Shown: piece by piece, positions 53,743 to 63,638 of the stretch
Layout of the letters: every line of letters begins with the position of its first letter
Position numbering within the stretch: the first letter of the stretch is position 1
NCBI GenBank assembly: GCA_902573565.1
Contig: CACGKI010000004.1
Location: 1 to 64,000 of the forward strand
DNA length: 64,000 nt
Direction of reading: 5' to 3'
Source: an uncultured Prochlorococcus sp.
GTDB taxonomy: Bacteria; Cyanobacteriota; Cyanobacteriia; PCC-6307; Cyanobiaceae
Program-made: the position numbers and the translations under genes
Notes under the pieces: generated by a model
Told to the model about the DNA's origin: nothing
Seen by the model: the letters and a program-made list of their open reading frames with translations, nothing else
The model's database searches: none

Positions 53743-55002
53743 ATGAACGTAGGAGAAGTAAACTACTATACTCATTCAAGCAAAACTAGATGTGTATTTG
53801 TGGATAATAAAGAATTACCGCTTATAAGCATTGATATTTGGTGCCAAGCAGGTTCTTTATTTGAGGAAGATGATAAAAACGGCACTGCACATTTTTTAGA
53901 ACATATGATTTTTAAAGGCTCTAAAAAAATAATGCCAGGCGAATTTGATCATAAAATTGAATCACTAGGAGGATTAAGTAATGCTTCAACAGGTTATGAT
54001 GATGTGCATTACCACGTACTCATTCCTCCAAATAACTTTAGAGAATCACTTGCTCTTTTGACAAATATTGTTGTTTCTCCAAACTTTAACGCTGATGAAT
54101 TTCTTAAGGAAAAAGGAGTCGTCATTGATGAAATAAAACAACAAAATGATCAACCTGAAGAGAAATTATTTAATTACTTTTTAAAAAGAGTTTGGCTTAA
54201 ATCTAGTTATGCCAAACCTATACTTGGTACTGAGAAAAGTATAAAAAAATTGGAGATAAATGATTTAAAGAAATTTCATCAAAAACACTACAATAACGAA
54301 AAAATTTGTATTGCAATTGCCGGCAATCTTTCAAAAGATATTTACAAAATTTTTGAAAAAAGTGATTTATCTGGCATTAACAAAAATCCGATTTATAAAG
54401 GTTCAAATCTATTAAAACTAAAAAATGCATCTTCCTTAAAAATCAGAAATGGTAGAGAGGTAATTAAATTTGACAATATAGAATTTTCGCGAATATTGAT
54501 GGCCTGGTTTATCCCAAACCTCAGTGATCAAAAAAATATTATCGGTCTAGAAATATTAGCTTCAATACTCTCTGTAGGGAAAAACAGTAGGTTAGTAAAA
54601 ATCTTAAAAGAGGATAAAAATCTTGTTGAATCAATATATGTTGATGTAAATGCTGGAGAATTAGGCGGATTATTTATCTTGGAAGCTAGTTGTGATTGCA
54701 AAGATATCTATTCTGTAGAAAGGCAAATTAATAAAACATTAAGCGAAATCTCAACTTGTAAAGTGTTAACTTTAGATGAAATAAGAAAAGCTATAAATAT
54801 TGTAAAAAGCAATTACGTTTTTAATTTAGAGACGCCTACACAACTTTCTTCATTCTTCGGGAATGAACTTCTATGGGGAAGGAAATCTTCAATTAATAAG
54901 TTAGAGAGTCATTTAAAGTATTGGAATGACTTAGATAATTTCAAAGAAATCACTCAGTACATTTGCAGAGATAAATTTACTCTAATTGCGTCATCTGAAT
55001 AA
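53743..55002 (+). CDS. M16 family zinc peptidase (catalytic type)
   Basis: HFLEHMIFKGS (HxxEH), IESLGGLSNASTGYDDVHY, downstream EIKQQNDQPEE. Confidence 0.93.
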   Translation: MNVGEVNYYTHSSKTRCVFVDNKELPLISIDIWCQAGSLFEEDDKNGTAHFLEHMIFKGSKKIMPGEFDHKIESLGGLSNASTGYDDVHYHVLIPPNNFRESLALLTNIVVSPNFNADEFLKEKGVVIDEIKQQNDQPEEKLFNYFLKRVWLKSSYAKPILGTEKSIKKLEINDLKKFHQKHYNNEKICIAIAGNLSKDIYKIFEKSDLSGINKNPIYKGSNLLKLKNASSLKIRNGREVIKFDNIEFSRILMAWFIPNLSDQKNIIGLEILASILSVGKNSRLVKILKEDKNLVESIYVDVNAGELGGLFILEASCDCKDIYSVERQINKTLSEISTCKVLTLDEIRKAINIVKSNYVFNLETPTQLSSFFGNELLWGRKSSINKLESHLKYWNDLDNFKEITQYICRDKFTLIASSE

Positions 55003-56220
55003 ATGTTAAAAAAATATTTTTTAAACTATAAAAGAAGAAATTTTTCAACTGCTTCAATTTGGATTAAAGGGGGTAGTAATATGGACAAAATTGGTAAAAA
55101 AGGATTAAATAAGATCCTTTGTTCATTACTTACCAGAGGATGTGAAGGTTTTGATAATTTTGCTTTTTCTGAGTATATCGAGTCCCATGGAGCAGAATTA
55201 AATCAAGAAGTATTCGAAGATGGAATATCAATAGGCATAAAATCTCTTAATGAACATTTCAGCAAATTATTCCCTCTATTAGATTTAATAATAAACAAAC
55301 CAATTCTTTCCGAAATTGAATTTCAAAAAGTAAAAAAATCATCTATTAATTTAATCAAAAAAGATAAAGAGAATCCATTCAATTTATGTTTTGAAAAATG
55401 GAGGAAAATTGTTTATTCAAATCATCCTTATGCATTCAACACAATTGGCAATAAGAATGATGTTTTAAAAATTAGCTATGAAGATGTTTTGTGTGAGTTT
55501 AAAAATTTCAAAAAAAGAGAAAAATATTTAATTTCAAATAATTCCATAATAGATGGAGAGAATTTAGAAAAATTAGATAAAAAATTCCTAAATGAAAAAT
55601 CAGCTCTAAGAAATTATGATTTAGATCCTTCGAAGAGATTTGATTGCATTAATAATTATTCAAACCAAACAATAATAATGATTGGTAACCAAACATGTTC
55701 TCGTAGAAGTAGTGAATACTTGCCACTCAAAGTTTTAGAGTCATATTTATCTTATGGAATGAGCGCTGCTTTATTTAAACTTTTTAGGGAAAAAAACGGT
55801 ATATCATACGATCTTGGTGTTTTTTATCCTATTAGGAGTGGGAATGCACCTTTCTTAGTTTATTTATCGGTTTCAAACAAAAATGCACTTTTTGCTTTTG
55901 AACTTTTAACAACTCTATGGAAAAATTTACTTCTAAACCCTTTGATTGATTCTGAAATATCTTTAGCCAAAGAAAAATTAAAGGGTTCTTGTCTTTTGAG
56001 TAATCAATCTTTGGATGATATTTTACAGCGAAAAATACAACTAATCAGCTATGGTCTTTCACCTATTAAAGAAATAGATTTAAATACAAAAATAGATGAG
56101 ATATCTTCATTGGAAATTTTTAAAATAACTAGGAAGTATTTTTCAAAACCTTTCTTAAGTATTTCTGGCAATAAAAAAATATGTTTAGAAATTAACAATA
56201 TGTGGATGAAAAACTTTTAA
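55003..56220 (+). CDS. M16 family peptidase-like protein lacking HxxEH
   Basis: IWIKGGSNMDKIGKKGLNKILCSLLTRG aligns to the M16 N-terminus without zinc ligands; LFREKNGISYDLGVFY. Confidence 0.88.
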   Translation: MLKKYFLNYKRRNFSTASIWIKGGSNMDKIGKKGLNKILCSLLTRGCEGFDNFAFSEYIESHGAELNQEVFEDGISIGIKSLNEHFSKLFPLLDLIINKPILSEIEFQKVKKSSINLIKKDKENPFNLCFEKWRKIVYSNHPYAFNTIGNKNDVLKISYEDVLCEFKNFKKREKYLISNNSIIDGENLEKLDKKFLNEKSALRNYDLDPSKRFDCINNYSNQTIIMIGNQTCSRRSSEYLPLKVLESYLSYGMSAALFKLFREKNGISYDLGVFYPIRSGNAPFLVYLSVSNKNALFAFELLTTLWKNLLLNPLIDSEISLAKEKLKGSCLLSNQSLDDILQRKIQLISYGLSPIKEIDLNTKIDEISSLEIFKITRKYFSKPFLSISGNKKICLEINNMWMKNF

Positions 56221-56221
56221 G

Positions 56222-56437
56222 TTAGATTTTCTCGATTTTGTTTACATCAATTAAAAAGGCTCCTCTTCTAAATTTAACTTCAACAGTATCTGGGGATTTT
56301 ATTGATAAAATTTCTCCAATTTCATCAATTGCCACCAAATCTGGAGGTCTGAGCATTGGCATATTATCTGAAGTTTTTAGATAGGAGATTGGAGCAATCA
56401 ACTTCACCTTATCTTTGATCTCAAATTTCATAGACAA
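56222..56437 (-). CDS. small SH3-like protein (DUF3148/CRR42-like, possible NDH assembly factor)
   Basis: KDKVKLIAPISYLKTSDNMPMLRPPDLVAIDEIGEI...VKFRRGAFLID. Confidence 0.65.
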   Translation of the reverse strand: MSMKFEIKDKVKLIAPISYLKTSDNMPMLRPPDLVAIDEIGEILSIKSPDTVEVKFRRGAFLIDVNKIEKI

Positions 56438-56539
56438 AATTCAATACAGACAAGAGTAATATAACCATAAAATTAAAGAAAACATCAACGAAACGAACTG
56501 ATTCAGTCTAGAATCAAATAATTGACGTAAAACAAATTA

Positions 56540-58453
56540 ATGAATCAAAAATTCAAAACATTAATTTTATGGGCTTTACCTATAGTTTTAGTAATTGCAC
56601 TCTCGTACCAATTTTTAACATCTAGTAATGTTGATACACTTAAATCAAATGGAACCACAATTGCGCCAAGAAACTCAGCTGTAGCTAGAGTAAGTTACGG
56701 AAGATTCTTAGACTATATAAATTCAGGGAGGGTTACATCAGTTGATATTTTTGAGGGTGGTAGAAATGCTGTGATAGAGACGGTGGATTCAGATTTAGAT
56801 AATAAAGTTCAAAGATTAAGGGTAGACCTTCCTGGCTTAACACCAGAACTCATAAACAAATTAAAAACTGAGGGAATAAGTTTTGATGTACATCCTGTAA
56901 AAACTGCTCCTCCCGCATTAGGAATTTTGGGTAATTTACTTTTCCCAGCTATTTTAATTGGTGGATTAATTTTATTAGCCAGAAGATCCAATGGTATGCC
57001 TGGAGGCCCAGGTCAAGCTATGCAATTTGGAAAGACTAAAGCAAGATTTGCAATGGAAGCTGAAACTGGGGTAGTTTTCGATGATGTAGCAGGTGTTAAT
57101 GAAGCTAAACAGGATTTACAAGAGGTAGTTACTTTTCTTAAGAAGCCTGAAAAATTTACTTCTGTTGGCGCGAGAATTCCAAAAGGAGTTTTATTGGTAG
57201 GTCCTCCTGGAACTGGTAAAACTTTATTAGCAAAAGCTATTGCAGGAGAAGCAGGTGTACCATTTTTTTCATTATCAGGTTCTGAATTTGTTGAGATGTT
57301 TGTTGGTGTTGGAGCTAGTAGGGTAAGAGATCTTTTCAAAAGAGCTAAAGAAAATAGTCCTTGTTTAATTTTCATCGATGAAATTGATGCTGTTGGTAGA
57401 CAGAGAGGTGCTGGAATTGGGGGAGGCAATGATGAGAGAGAGCAAACTCTCAACCAATTGTTAACTGAAATGGATGGATTCGAAGGGAATAGCGGCATAA
57501 TAATAATTGCTGCTACAAACAGACCTGACGTATTAGATTCTGCTCTTATGAGACCTGGACGATTTGATAGGCAAGTAACTGTTGATGCTCCTGACATAAA
57601 AGGTAGACTTTCAATACTTGAAGTACATGCTAGAAATAAGAAACTTCAAGATGATCTAACGCTTGAAAGTATTGCGAGAAGAACACCAGGTTTTACTGGA
57701 GCGGATTTAGCTAATCTTTTAAATGAAGCTGCCATCTTGACTGCCAGAAGAAGAAAAGATTCTATAAGTATTTCTGAGATAGATGATTCGGTTGATAGAA
57801 TTGTTGCAGGCATGGAGGGTTCTCCTTTAACAGATGGTAGAAGCAAAAGATTGATCGCCTACCACGAAGTTGGCCATGCTCTTATCGGTTCATTAGTAAA
57901 AGCTCATGATCCTGTCCAAAAAGTAACCGTTATTCCAAGAGGACAAGCTAAGGGATTAACCTGGTTCACTCCTGATGATGAACAAACCCTTGTTAGCAGA
58001 GCTCAACTAAAGGCAAGAATAATGGGTGCTTTGGGAGGAAGAGCTGCAGAAGATGTTGTTTTTGGAAAAGGAGAAATTACAACAGGAGCAGGTGGTGATT
58101 TCCAACAGGTTGCCTCTATGGCAAGACAAATGGTAACTAGATTTGGAATGAGTAATTTAGGTCCGATAGCTCTAGAGAGTGGAAATCAAGAAGTTTTTGT
58201 TGGAAGAGATTTGATGACAAGAAGTGAAGTATCTGATTCAATCTCCAAACAAATCGACGAAAGTGTAAGAGTCATGGTAAAGGAATGTTATCAAGAAACT
58301 TATTCTATAGTCAGCAAAAATAGAGAAGCTATGGATAAAATAGTTGACCTTTTAATAGAGAAAGAAACATTAGATGGTGAAGAATTCGTAAATATTCTTT
58401 CCAAATTCACTATTATTCCCAAGAAAGAGAGAACACCTCAATTGTTAAATTAA
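56540..58453 (+). CDS. ftsH: ATP-dependent zinc metalloprotease FtsH
   Basis: [55 protein letters not shown]. Confidence 0.98.
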   Translation: MNQKFKTLILWALPIVLVIALSYQFLTSSNVDTLKSNGTTIAPRNSAVARVSYGRFLDYINSGRVTSVDIFEGGRNAVIETVDSDLDNKVQRLRVDLPGLTPELINKLKTEGISFDVHPVKTAPPALGILGNLLFPAILIGGLILLARRSNGMPGGPGQAMQFGKTKARFAMEAETGVVFDDVAGVNEAKQDLQEVVTFLKKPEKFTSVGARIPKGVLLVGPPGTGKTLLAKAIAGEAGVPFFSLSGSEFVEMFVGVGASRVRDLFKRAKENSPCLIFIDEIDAVGRQRGAGIGGGNDEREQTLNQLLTEMDGFEGNSGIIIIAATNRPDVLDSALMRPGRFDRQVTVDAPDIKGRLSILEVHARNKKLQDDLTLESIARRTPGFTGADLANLLNEAAILTARRRKDSISISEIDDSVDRIVAGMEGSPLTDGRSKRLIAYHEVGHALIGSLVKAHDPVQKVTVIPRGQAKGLTWFTPDDEQTLVSRAQLKARIMGALGGRAAEDVVFGKGEITTGAGGDFQQVASMARQMVTRFGMSNLGPIALESGNQEVFVGRDLMTRSEVSDSISKQIDESVRVMVKECYQETYSIVSKNREAMDKIVDLLIEKETLDGEEFVNILSKFTIIPKKERTPQLLN

Positions 58454-59037
58454 GCCTTAATAGGTTTTTTATCTAACACTAAATCTATTAACCCGTATTC
58501 CACTGCTTCATTAGGAGACATATAAAAATCTCTATCTGTGTCTTCTTTAATGGTTTCATAATCCCTACCAGTTCTCTCAGACAATTCAGAATTAAGTCGC
58601 TCTTTTAAAAACAAAATTTCATCCGCTTGAATCCTTATGTCACTGGCTTGTCCTCTAGCACCCCCGAGTGGCTGATGGATCATTATTCTTGAATGTCTAA
58701 GGCTACTTCTTTTACCTTTAGTTCCTGCTGCCAATAAAAAAGCACCCATACTAGCTGCCAAACCCACACAAACTGTATGTATATCAGGCTTAACATGTTG
58801 CATGGTATCAAAAATTCCCAAGCCATCATAAACAGATCCCCCTGGTGAATTAATGTACATATAGATATCTTTTTCGGGGTCTTCTGCCTCGAGAAACAAT
58901 AATTGAGCAACAATTCTATTCGCAGTTTCACTAGTAACTTGTTCTCCCAAGAAGATTATCCTTTCTCTTAATAATCTCGAATAAATATCAAAGACTCTTT
59001 CGCTACCGCCAGATTCTTCTAAAACTAAAGGGATCAT
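58450..59037 (-). CDS. clpP: ATP-dependent Clp protease proteolytic subunit
   Basis: [49 protein letters not shown]. Confidence 0.97.
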   Translation of the reverse strand: MIPLVLEESGGSERVFDIYSRLLRERIIFLGEQVTSETANRIVAQLLFLEAEDPEKDIYMYINSPGGSVYDGLGIFDTMQHVKPDIHTVCVGLAASMGAFLLAAGTKGKRSSLRHSRIMIHQPLGGARGQASDIRIQADEILFLKERLNSELSERTGRDYETIKEDTDRDFYMSPNEAVEYGLIDLVLDKKPIKA

Positions 59038-59072
59038 AATAATATTTACTTGTTTATTAGATATTAACGATA

Positions 59073-59720
59073 TTGAGTCAACATACGCTAACCTTATTAA
59101 GGTTTACATATAAAAAATTGAAAGAAAAATTGACTGTTTCAGATAGCAAAAAGTTATTTCATGAACAATTCCCTTACGTTATTCCAGGTTTATATAAAAA
59201 AATAGTTGATGAAATGCTTGTCGAACTCAATCTTTTAAATCATCAAAATGAATTTACACAAGATTATCTCTTTTGTGTAGGTCTCACCGAAACATTTAAA
59301 GAGTTAACGAAAGGATACAAACCTGAGATACATCTGGATCCTCTTTTTAACTCTTTATGCAATTCAACAAATTTTGAAGCGAAGAAAATTAAGGAAATCT
59401 CTCAAAAATCTCAAATGGAATTTAAGGATAAATCATTCAAAGATATATTGGAATTATTAAAAGAAAAAAGTAATTCTAAACATTATCCCTCAAGAATATT
59501 GAACTTGGGAATATACATAATAATTTCAAATTCCCAAGATTTAAAGGGGAAAAGTGATTCAGAAACAAATAAAATTATTTCCGATATATTTGAACAATTA
59601 AATTTACCTTTTAATAAAGCAGATAAAGATATAGGGATTTATAAAAACACAATATCCAAAATGAAACAAGCAAAAGAATTAATTGAAGAACTAAGATTAA
59701 AAGATAAGACGAAAAAATAA
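59073..59720 (+). CDS. psb29: photosystem II biogenesis protein Psb29/THF1
   Basis: [42 protein letters not shown]; neighbours clpP and petN. Confidence 0.88.
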   Translation: MSQHTLTLLRFTYKKLKEKLTVSDSKKLFHEQFPYVIPGLYKKIVDEMLVELNLLNHQNEFTQDYLFCVGLTETFKELTKGYKPEIHLDPLFNSLCNSTNFEAKKIKEISQKSQMEFKDKSFKDILELLKEKSNSKHYPSRILNLGIYIIISNSQDLKGKSDSETNKIISDIFEQLNLPFNKADKDIGIYKNTISKMKQAKELIEELRLKDKTKK

Positions 59721-59732
59721 AACAAAAATAGT

Positions 59733-59873
59733 TTATTTTTTTAGTCTTTTTTTATCTTTCCAAGAAATGTAAGAAATGTAAATTACAGCGAAAGTTATAA
59801 ATATAAGTAAAACGAATGAAGTAATAATAAGAAATTTACTTAAATATGCTTCATACGTTAAAAAAAAAATCAT
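59733..59873 (-). CDS. 46-aa single-TM peptide overlapping petN by ATGA
   Basis: Hand translation: [46 protein letters not shown]; not in ORF track. Confidence 0.8.
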
Positions 59874-59971
59874 ATGTCAATAGAGCCATCACCATTTCTT
59901 CCCCAAACAACCATTGCAATTGAAAAAGTAAAAATTGCAGCTAATGCAGCCCACCCTATTTGAAAAATCAT
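59870..59971 (-). CDS. petN: cytochrome b6f complex subunit PetN
   Basis: Hand translation: [33 protein letters not shown], canonical PetN. Confidence 0.95.
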
Positions 59972-60090
59972 TAGATTTAAGTCCTTTTTTTTTTAATATA
60001 ACAGAACTTAAAAAGAATTTTTAATTTCTAAGCTAAACTTAATTTCTCAGAAACACAATTTTGTAAATATAATGATAAATAAAAAAAAAA

Positions 60091-60369
60091 TTGGGTAGAT
60101 TAGTATTAAATCATAGTACAAATATAGAAGGTTTAATTCCGATACTTCAAAAATTAGCTCTTAACATAAATATTAAAACAGTTACTCCCGCTGTTATATC
60201 AAGAGCAAAAGGAAGATCTTCAAAATTAATACTTAGATTATCCGTGAAAACCATAAACGGATATAAGGCAATAGCAAGAAAGGGGAACACAGCACAAGAA
60301 GTTTTTATTTCAACAGACTTAAATAAAGATGAATTAAAACAGATAATAGATATATATAATGGAAAATAA
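60091..60369 (+). CDS. DUF2103 family protein (TTG start)
   Basis: LVLNHSTNIEGLIPILQKLA...VTPAVISRAKGRSSKLILRLSV...YKAIARKGNTAQEVFI. Confidence 0.75.
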   Translation: MGRLVLNHSTNIEGLIPILQKLALNINIKTVTPAVISRAKGRSSKLILRLSVKTINGYKAIARKGNTAQEVFISTDLNKDELKQIIDIYNGK

Positions 60370-60408
60370 TTTAAAAAAAGATAATTAGCCACAACAAGGA
60401 AGAAATAG

Positions 60409-60615
60409 ATGAAATTAGCATTAAAAATATCTTTATTCTTATTTCTTTTACACACATTTGGTTATAAATCATTCTCACTTACCGAGTATGAAATAAAAAA
60501 AATATGCAAAAAGGAGAAAAGACAATTAAGTTGCAGAAAAAATCTGAAAGAGAAAAGATCAAACCTCCAGAAAGGCATTTTAATTGAAATTCCAGTAATA
60601 CCTTATAAAAGATAA
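60409..60615 (+). CDS. small secreted protein, unknown function
   Basis: Signal-like MKLALKISLFLFLLHTFGYKSFS then charged mature region. Confidence 0.55.
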   Translation: MKLALKISLFLFLLHTFGYKSFSLTEYEIKKICKKEKRQLSCRKNLKEKRSNLQKGILIEIPVIPYKR

Positions 60616-60628
60616 CTAGGACAAGAAT

Positions 60629-60898
60629 TTAGATTTCAAATTCTGATTCGAAAAGATTAAAAGCATTTTTATAGCTTTTAAGAATTTCCTCTGAGTTATC
60701 ATTAAAGCCTAGCTGATCATAGTCTTCTTTTAAATTATTAAATAAATCGACAACTCCATTAAAAGCACTCATGTACTCATTTTGTATATCTTCATCACTG
60801 ATATCATAGATTTTCGCCAAAACTAATTCGACATTTTTTTTTGATGAATATATTTGTCTCTCGAAATCTTTATTTAACTTCCTTCTTTTTTTTGCCAT
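60629..60898 (-). CDS. hypothetical protein (89 aa, helical)
   Basis: ATG ORF with charged helical composition. Confidence 0.6.
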   Translation of the reverse strand: MAKKRRKLNKDFERQIYSSKKNVELVLAKIYDISDEDIQNEYMSAFNGVVDLFNNLKEDYDQLGFNDNSEEILKSYKNAFNLFESEFEI

Positions 60899-61032
60899 CT
60901 AAAGAATTTTATTTCAAATACAAATTAACAATACTCAACTTCATAGATAAATTAAATTAAAACTTATAAAATAAAAATATAGTTTCCAAATCAAAATAAA
61001 TCTCCTATCTTCAAAATAATTTATTTGATGAT

Positions 61033-61449
61033 ATGAATAAAAAAGAAACAAGTAATCCGAAATTTGCTAGAAAAATGAATACTTCAGAGAATTCAAGGAA
61101 AAAGAAAAATAGAGATCTTCCATGGTGGGTAGAATTGTTTTTTGTTCAAATAGGATTACCAGATAAATTACTAGTAAAAATACTAAAAACCAAAAAGACT
61201 TTTAAAGAAACAATTAAAAATGAAAAAAAATCATTACTCACATTTTTGTTTGTAATCAGTTCGTTGACGTATTTTTACCCAGTAATTAAACAAGCAAAGA
61301 ATCAATTAAACTGTGAAGCGATTGCCAAAAATTATATTATTAAAAATAAAAATATAATCGGACTAGATACGAGGGAATTAAAAATGTTATCTACAAATTT
61401 TTGTTATGGTGGTGAAGAAATATACGAAATTGAAAATTTAAAAAATTAA
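61033..61449 (+). CDS. membrane protein of unknown function (PWWVELFFVQIGLPDK motif)
   Basis: RDLPWWVELFFVQIGLPDKLLVKILKTKK followed by one TM. Confidence 0.65.
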   Translation: MNKKETSNPKFARKMNTSENSRKKKNRDLPWWVELFFVQIGLPDKLLVKILKTKKTFKETIKNEKKSLLTFLFVISSLTYFYPVIKQAKNQLNCEAIAKNYIIKNKNIIGLDTRELKMLSTNFCYGGEEIYEIENLKN

Positions 61450-61460
61450 ATTCTAATCCT

Positions 61461-61637
61461 ATGCAAAATAAAGAAGACAAAAAGGAAAGCGTAAAAATGC
61501 ATTTAAAAGATTTAAGGCAAAACTTAAAAATAATGCATTTGGAAGTTACTGAACAATTAAAATTACCTGAGAGGGACGATGTAAAAAAATTGATGAACAA
61601 AATGGATCTACTTTTAAAGTTAATTGAATCAAAATAA
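61461..61637 (+). CDS. 58-aa hypothetical peptide
   Basis: Hand translation: MQNKEDKKESVKMHLKDLRQNLKIMHLEVTEQLKLPERDDVKKLMNKMDLLLKLIESK*; not in ORF track. Confidence 0.55.
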   Translation: MQNKEDKKESVKMHLKDLRQNLKIMHLEVTEQLKLPERDDVKKLMNKMDLLLKLIESK

Positions 61638-61677
61638 ACTACACTATAAAAAAATTGGAATTATCAAAAGACAAAAA

Positions 61678-62028
61678 ATGAAAATAATAAAAAACTTTTC
61701 ACAAATACTTTTAATATCAATTTTCTTAAGTTCATGTAAAACATCAGACAATAAAGAATATCCCAAAATTAATTCGAAAGAAAATATTAATATTAATACT
61801 CAAACAGAAAAGAAAAGAATGGAAATAAATTTTTCTTGTGGGAAAGATGGAATTTCAGAATATTTAGATGATGGATGGACCATCTTAAAAGAAGATACGC
61901 GAGAAAAAATTTGTACCTGGAAATCTGTTCCTGCCACAAAAGATTGTGATATGGAAAAAGATAAAGGTTGTAAGATAACAAAGCCAGATAAGATTGGCGA
62001 AGAAAAAACTTACTTAATAGAAAAATAA
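61678..62028 (+). CDS. putative lipoprotein, unknown function
   Basis: MKIIKNFSQILLISIFLSSCKTS lipobox; internal Met preferred to the ORF-track start at 61624. Confidence 0.6.
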   Translation: MKIIKNFSQILLISIFLSSCKTSDNKEYPKINSKENININTQTEKKRMEINFSCGKDGISEYLDDGWTILKEDTREKICTWKSVPATKDCDMEKDKGCKITKPDKIGEEKTYLIEK

Positions 62029-62036
62029 TTTATAAT

Positions 62037-62174
62037 ATGTATCCTGAATCAGAATATATTGTTGATTTAATTTTTATAAAACTTAAAAACTATAAGTCAA
62101 AAAAAATATTTTTGGAAAAAGAAAATTTGAAAGAATTTATTTATTCACTTTTCAAAGAACACAGACTAAAATAG
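62037..62174 (+). CDS. 45-aa hypothetical peptide
   Basis: Hand translation: MYPESEYIVDLIFIKLKNYKSKKIFLEKENLKEFIYSLFKEHRLK*. Confidence 0.45.
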   Translation: MYPESEYIVDLIFIKLKNYKSKKIFLEKENLKEFIYSLFKEHRLK

Positions 62175-62221
62175 CACTATAACTAAAACTGTTATAGTAA
62201 AAATATAGATTAGAGATCTTT

Positions 62222-62329
62222 ATGTATAATTTTTCTTCATTAACTATTTTTCTTGTAATCGTTTTTATTTTAAGCCTTTATTTACTTTTTAAGATCACTT
62301 CAAATGAAAATAATAGAAACAGATCCTAA
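62222..62329 (+). CDS. 35-aa single-TM peptide
   Basis: Hand translation: MYNFSSLTIFLVIVFILSLYLLFKITSNENNRNRS*. Confidence 0.45.
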   Translation: MYNFSSLTIFLVIVFILSLYLLFKITSNENNRNRS

Positions 62330-62336
62330 AACACTT

Positions 62337-62519
62337 TTATATGATGGGATCTTCTCTAATTATTAAGACTGTATGCTTATTTAAACCATCATTAATCCAT
62401 TCCTTATATTCTTGTAAAACGCACTTCTTATCTAAATTATCTAGTAAATTAATTCTTTTTTTTGCATTATCTAATGCTACTTTAATACAGAATTCAAAAT
62501 CTTTGGAATTTTTTTGCAT
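62337..62519 (-). CDS. hypothetical protein (60 aa)
   Basis: Short ORF, amphipathic helical composition. Confidence 0.5.
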   Translation of the reverse strand: MQKNSKDFEFCIKVALDNAKKRINLLDNLDKKCVLQEYKEWINDGLNKHTVLIIREDPII

Positions 62520-62660
62520 TCGACCTTTTTCTCAATATTAGTAAATTTAATTTACTCTTTTGTAGTGTAAACAACAATAAGGTATTTTTTTTTAATAAGA
62601 GTATCAAGCAATACGGAAGAATTATTTTTATATTTGTAATAATAATAATTTTAAAATATT

Positions 62661-62855
62661 ATGTCATACGAAGCAGGGAGTAAAGAATGTAGGCATTTGA
62701 TTGAGGCTAAGGAAAGTCTTCTATCAGCTATGGATGCTTTAAGCCATATAAATTCAACTGATCTAATACAAATGCAGATTAAAGAAATCTACAATAAACT
62801 AGAGCAAATGCATGATAATCGCAAAAAGATAGAATCGGCTACTAATTATTTATAA
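62661..62855 (+). CDS. hypothetical protein (64 aa)
   Basis: Short ORF, helical: MSYEAGSKECRHLIEAKESLLSAMDALSHINS. Confidence 0.55.
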   Translation: MSYEAGSKECRHLIEAKESLLSAMDALSHINSTDLIQMQIKEIYNKLEQMHDNRKKIESATNYL

Positions 62856-62863
62856 TATTCAAA

Positions 62864-63070
62864 TTAAAAGTTCCCAAATTCGCTTTTTATTTTTTTTGTT
62901 CCTTTATCAGATAATAAACCCAGTAAAGCATCAAGTTGTGCATGAACTTCTTTAGCTTCACTAAGGTCTGGCAATAAATCCTCTTTGATGAGCATCTGAT
63001 GCATTTCTCTAAGCTCTAACCTTATATATCTTAGGTGTGAACTTACTTCCTCTCTCTTAGTTGCACTCAT
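62864..63070 (-). CDS. hypothetical protein (68 aa), helical
   Basis: MSATKREEVSSHLRYIRLELREMHQMLIKEDLLPDL. Confidence 0.6.
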   Translation of the reverse strand: MSATKREEVSSHLRYIRLELREMHQMLIKEDLLPDLSEAKEVHAQLDALLGLLSDKGTKKIKSEFGNF

Positions 63071-63206
63071 ATTAGCCTCTTATTCTTTATATTATACATT
63101 ATTGTCTTTTTATATTTAAATAATGAATTTAGACAAATAAACAAATTTTTGAGATTTAATAAAATTTCAAATATTTTTAAAGTATTAATGTAGTAGTATA
63201 TTTTTC

Positions 63207-63380
63207 ATGAAAAAGAAAAAATCAAAAAAAATTCAAATCAAATCAATTAAAAAAAATCAAGAATTAGGTCAAACCAGAAATTCTGCAAAGTTAGTGCTAT
63301 TTCTATTTGGAATTGGTCCCATAATAGGCATAACAATTTTTTTATTCAGTAAAGGATTTTTTAATTCACCAAATATGTAA
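63207..63380 (+). CDS. 57-aa basic single-TM peptide
   Basis: Hand translation: MKKKKSKKIQIKSIKKNQELGQTRNSAKLVLFLFGIGPIIGITIFLFSKGFFNSPNM*; not in ORF track. Confidence 0.6.
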   Translation: MKKKKSKKIQIKSIKKNQELGQTRNSAKLVLFLFGIGPIIGITIFLFSKGFFNSPNM

Positions 63381-63400
63381 AGCGTAATTATCAAACATTG

Positions 63401-63450
63401 AACTTAAATAATTATCTTAATTAAATTAAGATAATTATTTAAGTTTTTTT
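63401..63450 (+). terminator. long perfect AT-rich hairpin plus T-run, terminator-like
   Basis: aacttaaataattatcttaatt (63401-63422), 1-nt centre, aattaagataattatttaagtt (63424-63445), then T run to 63450. Confidence 0.7.
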
Positions 63451-63638
63451 AATGAGAATATTCTAAATTCTGCCATTTTCCTCGCATTTTCCGGATTAGA
63501 AATCAAAAAAGGATGGTCATGTAATAGTTCAAATACTTTATCTATTTTTAGTCTTAGATCATCACACTCTACATTTCTCCATTCCTCGTCAAATGAAATT
63601 GCAAAGCTATCTGCATTGTCATAAAGTTTATCTCTCAT
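63435..63638 (-). CDS. hypothetical protein (67 aa); stop codon lies in the hairpin
   Basis: MRDKLYDNADSFAISFDEEWRNVECDDLRLKIDKVFELLHDHPFLIS. Confidence 0.55.
   Translation of the reverse strand: MRDKLYDNADSFAISFDEEWRNVECDDLRLKIDKVFELLHDHPFLISNPENARKMAEFRIFSLKKLK

Noticed and set aside
57013-57597. 194-aa antisense ORF opposite ftsH
   Set aside because: Low-complexity Ser/Pro/Leu-rich translation typical of the shadow strand of a conserved gene; ftsH sense frame is unambiguous.
61624-61677. Upstream start of the lipoprotein ORF
   Set aside because: The signal peptide and lipobox begin at the internal Met (61678), making the longer start unlikely.
62541-62555. gtaaatttaatttac short inverted repeat
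   Set aside because: Six-bp AT-rich arms are expected by chance in this composition; spacer is 9 when read as an NtcA-type GTA/TAC site.
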